The notes beneath the pieces are model-generated. The model made no database searches, was not told the DNA's origin, and saw nothing but the letters and a program-made list of their open reading frames with translations. Of a stretch of DNA of 64,000 nucleotides, positions 51,201 through 62,850 are shown piece by piece. Positions within the stretch are counted from its first letter, which is position 1. Each line of letters begins with the position of its first letter. This DNA is from Arcuatula senhousia. Lineage: Eukaryota; Mollusca; Bivalvia; Mytilida; Mytilidae. Where the stretch lies: contig OZ020307.1 of NCBI GenBank assembly GCA_963971305.1, positions 61,253,702-61,317,701 of the forward strand, in the 5' to 3' direction. Made by a program: the position numbers and the translations under genes.

Positions 51201-54200
51201 CTATTCAAGCTGAACATGAAGAAAAGACAAAACAAGGCAAAGACATGCTGAAAAATTGAAGATTGTTACGGTCTTGACTTTGTACATGCATAAAAAAAGA
51301 AATTAGTTAAAGCAGGTTTTTAAGCACCAATCCTTTTTCCATTGAAATCTTAGAGTACAGTAGTAACACAAAACACAACACGACATAATAGGTATACTGA
51401 GGTGATCATATCATTACAACAAGCAGTCAAAAACTTGTAGAAACATTTACAAATCATTTGCTTTGACAGAATTTTAAACCTTTGTACCAATGGCTTAAAT
51501 CTTAAAAAAACTTTTTAGACACTGTATGAAACACATTTGCTTAAAAAAAATTCTTATAGAATTTCTTTATCTTGTTAGATTTCAAATGTTCTTCTAAGAC
51601 CTACTTCATTTTCCTTTTGTTGTTTTACCAGAAACATGATATCCAGCAGACTGATATTGATGGTAATAATGTTCTTCATATTGCTGCTAAGGAAGGTCAT
51701 CAGATGTTAGTGTGGGATATCCTGAAGATTGGAGGATGTGAACTCTTACATGTTGAAAACAAAAATGGTTCTACACCTGATGATCTGGCCTCACGACATG
51801 ATAAATTTGGGTAATTTTAGGAAATGGTGTGGAATAATGTAATTATTCTCATGATATTACATGATCAGGCTTTACACCAGCAAATTTGTGAATGTCAATT
51901 TGATGTTAAAAATTAACATTAAATTAGTGTTAATCGAGCTGTTAAATTTTAACATTTGACGTCACATTATTCAACAGGAAAATTAATATTAAAAAGTTAA
52001 ACACTAAATTAACATTAATATTTAACCCTGAATTAATGTTAAAAATGTTAATGTTAAGGATGTTCGCTACTATTATTGAAAATAAATAGGTTTCAAATTT
52101 AATGCCTTAAATGAAAAGCAAATAGTAAAAGGTATAAAATAAGCAAAAAAATTTGCTAGGTTCGCGACCTTGTTTTCAAGATAATTGACCTTAAAGTTTT
52201 GGCGGGAAAAGGTTTTCTCAGACTTTTTGATAGGTTTAGCATTAGCAGTATTTAGTTGTTAAAACCCATGACAAAATAAATAGGATTTGATAAAACTTTG
52301 TCTGTAACCTCTTTATGACATATTAAAGACATTGATAACAAGAAAATAGGGGGTTCATGGGCAAAAAATTTAACCCTATTTTGATGGTAAAATCTAGAGG
52401 ATTCCGAAAAAATGACAGAAATACCACAACAAGACCAGCAAGCATCCTTAAACTAATGCTAATCTAACATTAGATTAGTGTTCCATTAACGTTAAGTTGG
52501 TGTTATTAGAGCTTAACGTGAATTTAACATTAACACAAATTGCCTGTGTACATCATGATAAAATTGGGTAAATTAAGCTAAAATAAAAAATATAATGAGG
52601 GATAATGTATGAAGCAAAGTATTGATACAACTTTTTGCTTGTACTATGTGCATATTTCATGATTTATAAAGGTAGCAGGTTTAAAGAATATATAAATTAT
52701 CAATCACAAGATCCAACAGGATTCCTGACCAATACTTGCAAATGAAATAGTGGATAAAATTTGCTCTACCATATTGTACACTGCAGTCTTTTGCCAACCA
52801 CCATTGTATCTTCTGTTTCTGATACAAATGTGCAAAATATAAACTCAGCCCAATTTATTTGTTTTGTTTTACCCTTTCTATATAAAATCCTTGTTATTAT
52901 CTGGAATAGCCATATCTATATTATTTGCTTATTTCAGACACAAAGTTATCGCACCACTGTTGACCTCGCTCAGAAAACACAAGCCAAGGAATTACATGGT
53001 AACTGACCCTATGGGACTTTGGTACTGGATATTAGTCAAACCTTTTCTAATGTACACATTCCTCCTCTTCGTGATTGCCATGATTACCAAGTATGTTGAC
53101 CAGGGATACCAAGGTTATATAATGGTCATTGGGATAGCGTTGGTTTTATGGACCATTATATACAGGGTCCATAGGATAGACCATATAAGCAGGTATGTTT
53201 TTAAAACTTGAATTTGTGCCTTTTAGATGCAATGAAATTTTGAAAGAACATGAACTGTCTATGCATTTTGTAAATGGGCATTCTTCAGTTTCATAGCAAA
53301 TAAAAAAAAAATTGTATCAGGATAGAATTGACTTGTTGTTTCCTTCTCAGATACTTGTTATAGATTTTGTTTTTTAATATTTTGACGTACATGAAGGATA
53401 CTGATACACAATCTTGTTTTAACCAATTGTATTTCATAAATTGTAGAGTTTTAAGTGAGTATAACATAATTCACTTCTAAAAAACTTTTAAAGTTTAAGA
53501 TTGTAAACTAACTTCATTAAAAACCTTGTTATAATTAAGGACTTGTTGAAGTTATTCCTATTACTGGTAATACAGGTATATTCCTGTACTTCTTCAGTTT
53601 TGATAATTAATTTCATCTTTATAACAAAAAAAGTCAATCTTCAACTTATAGATTGACCTTGCATTGCCATTAGTGTTTAAAACTCCTATAACAGAATTAG
53701 TGAAAAAGCTGTTCAACATAACTATAGCCTAACAAGCCTTTCTTTGTATCAGTAGAGAGTTATGGTTCAAGTGTTAATTATTTTCTATGAAGCCATTTAT
53801 ATTTAAAATCTAGTATGGACCCTATAGGTACAGAAAATGGAATGTGAAAACATGCTGTGTAACAATTTTTGAATGTGCATGACCATGTGTTAATGTCATA
53901 GGTACTTCAAAACAAAAGCGTGTAAATTATATTGATTTTTCATCATGATTGTGCATGTCAAGTTTATTTTTGTCTCGCCTGCAAAGCAGAGGGGGACTTG
54001 GTGTTACTTTACTGGCAGTGGCTGCGGCTACGTGGCGGCGTTAACTTTTTGGATAAGGTTTTTTGAGCACCTCCATATCTCAAGAACTATAAGTCCTAGG
54101 TTGATGAAACTTGGTATGCATATGCCCAAGCAGTAGCTTAGCATAGTTGCATCCCCATCTATTGACCTTGACTTTGATTTTCTGGTTGAGTGACTTTGAT

Positions 54201-57200
54201 TATTTTTATTGCATATAGTGGCATTGTTAAAGTTTTAATAGGACCTCCATATCTCAAAGGATTGGTCCTAGGTTGATGAAACTTGGTATGCATATGCCCT
54301 AGTATTACCTTAGCACAGTTGAATCCCTATCTTTTGACCTTGACCTTGATTTTCTTGTTGAATGACTTTGATTTTTTTTATTGCCTACATGTATATTAGC
54401 AATGTTTAAGGTCTATAAACACCTTTTGATCTCAGACACTGAAAATCCTTATAAATTCAAAATATAGTGTAAGTAAAAAAGAATTATTGTTTCTGACTGA
54501 TGGTGCCGTCGGTGCCGCAGAGCGGGACATAGGTGTTACTTTACCGGCGGCGGCGACGGCGGCGTTAACTTTTTTGAAAAGTTTTATGAGCACCTCCATA
54601 TCTCAAGAACTATAGGTCCTGGGTTGATGAAACTTGGTATGCATATGCCCCAGTAGTACCTTAGCACAGTTGCATCCCCATCTTTTGACCTTGACCTTGA
54701 TTTTCCGGTTGAGTGACTTTGACAATTTTCAATACATATAATAGCAATAAAAAAGTTTTGCAAGCACCTCCATATCTCAAGAACTATAGGTCCTAGGTTG
54801 ATGAAACTTGGTATGCATATGGCCCAGTAGTAGCTCAGCTCAGTTGCATCCCCATCTTTTGACCTTGACCTTGATTTTCCGGTTGAGTGACTTTGACAAT
54901 TTTCTATACATATAATAGCAATGGAAAAGTTTTGCGAGCACCTCCATATCTCAAGAACTATAGGTCCTAGGTTGATGAAACTTGGTATGCATATGCCCTA
55001 GTATTACCTTAGCACAGTTGAATCCCTATCTTTTGACCTTGACCTTGATTTTCTTGTTGAATGACTTTGATTTTTTTTATTGCCTACATGTATATTAGCA
55101 ATGTTTTAAGTCTATAAACACCTTTTGATCTCAGACACTGAAAATCCTTATAAATTCAAAATATAGTGTAAGTAAAAAAGAATTATTGTTTCTGATGGTG
55201 CCGTCGGTGCCGCAGAGCGGGACATAGGTGTTACTTTACCGGCGGCGGCGACGGCGGCGTTAACTTTTTTGAAAAGTTTTATGAGCACCTCCATATCTCA
55301 AGAACTATAGGTCCTGGGTTGATGAAACTTGGTATGCATATGCCCCAGTAGTAGCTTAGCACAGTTGCATCCCCATCTTTTGACCTTGACCTTGATTTTC
55401 CGGTTGAGTGACTTTGACAATTTTCAATACATATAATAGCAATAAAAAAGTTTTGCAAGCACCTCCATATCTCAAGAACTATAGGTCCTAGGTTGATGAA
55501 ACTTGGTATGTATATGGCCCAGTAGTAGCTCAGCTCAGTTGCATCCCCATCTTTTGACCTTGACCTTGATTTTCTGGTTGAGTGACTTTGACAATTTTCT
55601 ATACATATAATAGCAATGGAAAAGTTTTGCGAGCACCTCCATATCTCAAGAACTATAGGTTCTAGGTTGATGAAACTTGGTATGCATATGCCCCAGTAGT
55701 AGCTTACCACAGTTGCATCCCCATCTTTTGACTTTGACCTTGATTTTCCGGTTGAGTGACTTTGATTATTTTTATTGCATATATTTGCAATGTTTAATTT
55801 CTATAAACATCTTTTGATCTCAGAAACTGAAAATCCATGCAAATTCAAAATATAGTGGAAGTAAGAAATAATAATTGTTTCTGATGGTGACGGCAGGCGA
55901 GACATACTTTAGTGTTAACTCTTGTTTATTCTTTTACTCTGATAAACAGCAATTTCTTTCTATTTTCAAAGAATGCAGAATCCCATATTTGCTGGTACCT
56001 TTGCTGCAGGCTTAATTCATACTACAATACACTATGTGATAGTTGTTCTACCATGTATCCTTCATAACACGTCTAAAGGATGTTCGCTAATTGCTACTAT
56101 TATTGAAAATAGATAGGTTTCAATATTTGATGCCTTAAATGAAAAGATGATAGGTAAAGGTATAGGATAAAAAACAAATTTTGGTAGGTACGTGACCTCA
56201 TTTTCGAGATAGCTGAAAAGGTTTTCTCCGACTTTTTCATAGGTTTAGCATTAGCACTATTTAGCTATTAAAACCCATGACAGAATAAATAGGATTTGAT
56301 TAAACTTTGTTTATCACTTCTTTATGACATATTAAAGTCATTGATTAAAAGAAAATAGGGGGTTGTGGGCAAAATTTTAAGCCCTACTTTCTTGGTAAAA
56401 TCCAGATGAATCTGAAAAAAATGACAGAAATATCAAAACAAGACCAGTGAGCATCCTTAATGGAAGTATAGAAATGGTTGTGGCATTTACTATGTTGTTA
56501 TTATTATTATTTGTCATAGAAAGTGGCTAAAAATTTGGAGTTCACAGGTAAATAAAGTAAAATACAGAATTTTTTTTTTAAATGGTTATTTGCTTTTTTT
56601 GTACCTATAATGGTGTAAATTACATCAAAATTTTGTCAATGTGGTTTCAGCTATTCAATAATGTTGTGACTCTTACCTTTTACTTACAATCTGGCAATTA
56701 TGAAAAAGCTAAAAAGTTTATAAAAGTGTGTGTGCCTAAGAAAATTCTTCATAATTTTACCATTATTTTTAAAAGAATAGTTTTAATGAATATATGAGAA
56801 GATTCCAAATTATCTTTACAATGTAAGTTATTATATACTAGTAAATCTTAAAGGACTGCATTATCTTAAAAAAATATGCCCAAAAGTCATAATACCCCGT
56901 CTCGCAACATTTTGGAAAGATTGAGGGACGTTGAATGACCAGACCAATGGGATCAAACACTATATGTCCCCCTACTTTAGTAGAAGGGGCATAAAAACAA
57001 TAGACTTCATGTAAATCATATCACATTTGGTGCCCTCCTTAACACGTCTACAGATTCTATGGAGAGCATGCTCTTGACAGGAGTGTCGCTGGTGATGGCC
57101 TGTGTAACTTACACAGTCTACTACGTCCTACTGACCCGAGATCCTGGTAAGTATACTTTTGTTCATTATACCCTGCTTCAAAGAAGAGCGGGTAAACTGT

Positions 57201-60200
57201 TTTATCCTTGTCATTTAGTCCATTTTTCACAAAATTTCTGTCACAGTTTTCTAAGCAAATACATGACACAGGCCTAATATTTTGCATATTGCGTATCCTT
57301 TAGTACCTTATGGAGTATTGTGATTTTATGCTCCTAGATCACCTACTTCCTGTTTACTGGATACTTATAATTTATTTGCAAGCAGTAGTATCACTAGTCA
57401 GTATAAACTCACAGATTTACTTAATTATACCCCACGCAATGAAGTGAATTTTTTTACTGGTCTTGTCTGCCCGTGATCAAAATTTTTGTAACAGATTTCT
57501 CAGCTATTATTTAATGTAGGTTTTTCATATTTGGTACATAGCTTCAGGTATGGGTCCCACAGACCTGGCAGAATGTGTCTGATGAAACCAATTGTCAGAC
57601 AAAACTTGATTCGGTCAGACAGAAAATTTGGCAAATTTTTGTTGAACATAAAAGAGAGCAAAGCCAAAAAATGACATCCGATTAGACAGACCAACCAATT
57701 TTGACATGTCTGGTCCGATAGGGTGGGATATGTTTTCAGATTTGTCAATTATCTACTTCATGTTTATCGAGCCAACTTGGAAAGACAATAACTCTTACTT
57801 TTTTTATTCTCACTCTTAAAAGATAATCTCTGTCCATAACATGGATGTGTTAGGTATGTTAGTGTGTTCAGTAAGGTTCTTTCATTTGTTCTTATTTGAA
57901 AAAGATTTGCTTTATTGGGGAGATGTCGACAAGGACGGCATCATTTTTGTCTCGCCTGCGAAGTAGAGCGGGACATAGGTGTTACTTTACCGGCGGCGAC
58001 GGCGACGTTAACTTTTTGGAAAAGTTTTATGAGCACCTCCATATCTCAAGATCTATCGGTCCTGGGTTGATGAATCTTGGTATGCATATGCCCCAGTAGT
58101 AGCTTAGCACAGTTGCATCCCCATCTTTTGACCTTGACCTTGATTTTCCGGTTGAGTGACTTTGATTTTTTTAATTGTTTACACATCTTTTGATCTCAGA
58201 AATTGAAAATCCATGTAAATTCAAAATATAGTGGAAGTAAGAAAGAAGAATTGTTTCTGATGGTGCCGGCAGGCGAGACATACTTTAGTATGTGTTAACT
58301 CTTGTTTTATGAGCAACTCCATATTCAGTAAACTTGGTGTGCTTATGCCCCAATATTAGCTTAGCACAAGATTATCAGCAATGATTTCATATCTCAGGAG
58401 CTATAAAAATTAGTCCAAGGTTAATGAAAATTGGTATTCACCTGTGTCTCAGTAGCCATTTTTTTCTCAGGAAATTTTAATCTAAGCTCCTAAGCATTAC
58501 AATTTAGCAATGGTAAAGCTTTATGAGCAAATCTAAGGTAAACTATGCTTAGTATGCTTATGCATCAGCGCCAGCTCAGGGCTGTCAAGTTTTTATGAGC
58601 TGCATGTGTGAGATTGGACAAAAAGTTGAAAGATCAAAAGAAAAAATTTAAAAATCAAAAAAATTTGCCACCTATTTGCTGAATAGATGCATGAGTCTCG
58701 CGTGAGTTGCATGACACTTGACAGGTCTGCCAGACTGTTACAGTTGCATCCTTTATTTTGAACTTGATCATAGAATTTGGGATTAGTGACTGGTAGTGTT
58801 CATTTGTACTTTTAGAAATGTTTGAGTTCAAGTTGATTTGTTTTTGAAAATAAACATGATAAACGCAAGTTTAAAAAAAAATTAAAAACTTGCATAAAAG
58901 ATGGAATTAAAAACTGATAGCGTGTAATCACTTATTTGTTGTTTGCTTGTTTGAAGGTCGGGCAACACAGTCAGAATTGAACCCTGTCACCAAACTACCA
59001 ATGACCATTATTGATATATGTCAGAACAATGAGAAACTGGCTGAGTTCTGTACTGTATGTGAGGTGAGTTAAATTTCTATATCCTTTTCATGCACATATG
59101 TATATCATACAGAGGTAAAAATTAATGAGGGTCAGTAGGACCTTTTACAGGATAGTGGGAAAGCCTATTTATTCACAGCAACTTTAGGATTAAGTATTAA
59201 TATTAATGGGAGTGTGGGATGAGACCCCCTCCTTCCCACCCCCATTATACCCTGTAACCAAACTACCGATGACAATAAGAGTATATGTTAGGGCAATGAG
59301 AAGCTGGTGGAATATGATGATAGTTGCCATTTAAGTAGAACTCCTTCTGGTGAGATGGATGAGAGTGTGAGTCTTGCTGTATTATTTACAAAATGGCTTC
59401 ATCATCTGTGTGTTAATAAGGCTTATCAGTCAACAACCTGTGGTCAATAGTTTTAACTGGGTATTCAAGTTCTTTTGTCATGAAAACTGACAACACTAAA
59501 CTAGGGATTATTCCAGGGAAAAAAAGCTCATTAGGGCAACTCTCTTGAATTAAAATTCTGTTGGTGGGGGTAAAATATTCAATAATTGTATAACACAATG
59601 TTCAATGATTGATTGGCATCCTTCCCCAGGAAAAAACTTATCCAATACACAGGCAAAATGTTGACTTTGTTTAACGTGCGTCTGGCGTACATTAAAGGCA
59701 TGTCATCTGACACATGATATTAAATTGGCTTTTCTAACCACGTACGTCTGACGCACGTTAAAAAATTTATCTTGGCAATATTTTTATTTCATAATAAAAC
59801 ACAATAATTTAATTTGGTATGTAACGCTCAATTTGATTGGTTGGACCAACCCATGTTATTTTGTATAATATGGGTTGGTCTTGTGACGTCACTAACATCT
59901 TCATCCGCCATGGCATTTTCGAAATAGTCCCTATGATTTTTTGTTGTTGAATATTCGATAGTTAATATAAATCTTACAAAATTCAATTATAAGGAATGAC
60001 TTTAATAGTTGGTCATTTTACAGGGATATAAAATGGGTAGGGTTGTTTTACCCTTTTTATAAAGCGCTTCGCGCTTTATTAAGTGTAAAACGACCCTACT
60101 CATTTTATACCCGTATAAAATGACCAACTATTAAAGTCATTCCTTAACTAAATAAATAACCTACTAACTTCATACATATTAGGAAAATATATGTCTGTCG

Positions 60201-62816
60201 TATGGTAAACGTACGTTTACCGCACGTTTAAAAACGTACATCTGACATGTGTTTTTACAATAATTTGACGTACGTTTAACGTACAGCGGTTAGAAACGTA
60301 TGTTAAATGTACGTTTATGGACTACGTCAGATGCACATTTTTATTACTGCTAATAAAGAATTATAATCCCCGTGTTTATATTGGTACTCCTTAATGAAAT
60401 TAGGTAAACTACAACTTAATCCCTCTATTGAAATTTGCAACAATGGAAGATGATTACCGTGATCAGTTAAATTGACATCTATACAGAGGAGATTAACTTG
60501 TTATGGGTATGAATTTTTTTGCTTGAAGGAAAAAAACTCCTACACTAAGGAAAAAAACTCCTACACTGTAGGAAGAAAACTCCTACTCTGAAGGAAGAAA
60601 ACTCCTACATCAAAGATGGTAATATGACCATCAATTTGATAGTTTTTTCCTTTTCAAATCAAAATCTGTTTAATATAATGTTACACTAAGGACAAAATCT
60701 TTTTACTTATGCATCATTTACATTTTACACCATCAAAGACCATACCATTTGATTCACATAGAATTGAAAATACATGTATAACATGAAGCAAATATGGAAA
60801 CCGCTTCTGCTCATATTTTATTTCCCGTAATGGGAAATTTCAATCCTGATATGGAATATTGGCAAACACTTTTTTTCGGAAATGGAATATTTGATAAAAG
60901 ATTGGGGGGGATATTGGTACCCCTTCTAAACGAACCCAAAAACTATATATACAGATAGACACTTAAACAGTCAATGTAATCTAAAGTCATTCAACAGTAT
61001 ACTTTCGATAAGAATGACCTCGTTTATGACTAAAAATGTATAAGAAATCTGAATAATCAGTAATATCAGATATTTCAGATATATCTGAGGACAAACTATG
61101 ATGAATAGAGTTGTAAAAACCATAAAAAAATTGATTATTAAAGCATTTCATAAAAAAAAATATTTTTAATATGCTAAAAGTACTCTGATATAGAAAATAG
61201 TTTTTAATAACAAGTATTTCCTAAAAAAAAACATGTAACCTACTACAGGTAGTCTGTATAGCATTTCATTAGTTCAGTTCGTACTATTCAATTAATTAAT
61301 ACAGGTAAATTTTTCAAACAGGTAAAATTTTCATACAGGTAAATTTCTCTTTCCGAAAACAAGATAATCTTGTTTGTATAGCTGTTACTGTTACTTTAAC
61401 TGATCAAAGAGATCAAGTTCCATTGTTGCAAATTTCAACAGAGAGATTATTCTCAAGTTTACCAGTTCACCGGGGTCATGCAACCCAAGGTCGTGGATTG
61501 TTAGACTTTACTTGCTATAACGTACGTCAGACGTATGTCTAAATTTTGCCTGTGTAATACTGACTTATTAGATTTTAATTATACAGCTAATTTAGTCAAA
61601 TGTAACATTAATGCTTGTGCCATATTCATTGCAAAGGAGGGGTGCAAATCCTGACAGTGAGAAGAGTCATGTTAATATGAAAACTGAGAACATCTACTTT
61701 AAAACAACAGTATTCATGAATATTTTCACATGTCATCGACAGTGGTTACGAAAGCTGAGAAAAAATACATTAGCACTAGTATCCTTCTGATTCAATGCTT
61801 TCATGAAAGTTTCCCCTGACATTTACAATGATGTCAATAAAAGTCTATATGGCATTTAAAAAAGAACAAGGATTTAGAAGGAAAAATATATGAAAATTAT
61901 AATTCCAGCATTTTTCTTTCCATCTTATATAAAACATTTGCATAGTAAATAAAAATAGTAATTCACTGCTTTTCAAACAATAATTCTTGATTTATGTAGA
62001 AAATGAAAATATCTTTATGTACAATTTAAATGCACATTTCCTGTACTCCCAATTAATATAAATGAATTCATGTCTATTGTAAAAGCATCAGATGCTACAG
62101 CACAATTACAATACATATACACAACAGGAGAGACATAATAAATAAAATACAAATTATAATATCAGATTATTTCTATTTTAAAAAGCAAATTTTAAAAATA
62201 ACACAATTTTATTACCAAAAATACATGTTCATGTTACAAAACCAACTACATGTATTTTTCAATGTGGTACAATCATATATGGTATTTTGCTTGTCTGAAG
62301 AAGTGTTTTTTCAAGTAAAGCATTCTTAACAGAATATATTGGGCATGGTTGCAAATAGTGTTTAAGTTATAGCCTGTACTGATTTGCTGCAAACTGCACA
62401 TGTGGAAGTACCTAATTTTGTAGGTATCAACTTTTGTGGGTTGGGACTAAATTGCATATTTGTTGATTCATGAACTCATGGTTTTGACAAAATTCTCTAT
62501 TAAGGCAATGTTTAAGTCTCTGTTCGTGGGGAATTTAAGTATGTGGTTTGACTGGCCAAGGAAAACCAAAATAAATTGGTATCCTGAGAACATAAATACT
62601 TTCAGTATTATGACTTAATATGTAATAATTCAAGTGTGGCAAGACAAAACTTTAGACAGTATTATAAGGCTTTTTATACTAATCTCAGCATGTCCATTCA
62701 TGAACTGAGAGGGTTCTAAAATAACCCCTCAAAATCAACCTGTACCCTCTGAAGTGTGGAGCAGGTACAAATGGCAAGCAAAATATAACTTCTTACCCCC
62801 ATTTCAAAATACAATA

Positions 62817-62850
<34 letters not shown>

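Larger units (their letters stand above)
45212..51810 (+). other. Exons coding the ankyrin-repeat domain of the DHHC protein
   Basis: Exons 45212-45392, 49852-50098, 50751-50880 and 51632-51810. Clear ankyrin signatures are GQTALHKACLIGDFDTVSML, DETPLHYACKRG, NGNSMCHHAAQTG, LQLPLHITCQFGHVDAFKYL and GNNVLHIAAKEGH, that is at least five repeats plus a weaker first one in exon 1 and a capping NGSTPDDLASR. In HIP14 the same domain binds substrate proteins. Intron 1 (4.4 kb) holds a TIR element and a retrotransposon relic, and the intron after exon 3 begins with two decayed copies of that exon. Confidence 0.9.
59650..61556. mobile_element. ACGT-rich inverted-repeat element, about 1.9 kb, with nested hairpin
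   Basis: The ends (acacaggcaaaatgttga... and ...aaattttgcctgtgt) are inverse, and further in both carry acgtctgacgtac-like words. Between them the words acgtacgtt and acgtac recur many times around 59690-59760, 60190-60330 and 61510. A self-complementary hairpin lies at 59991-60145. It lies in the last DHHC intron and has no credible open frame. Confidence 0.55.

Noticed and set aside
55279..55710. 143-codon open frame on the minus strand with internal repeats
   Set aside because: It is the reverse of the ~170 bp tandem core of a family B element; its repeated peptide just mirrors the DNA repeat. It has no family resemblance.
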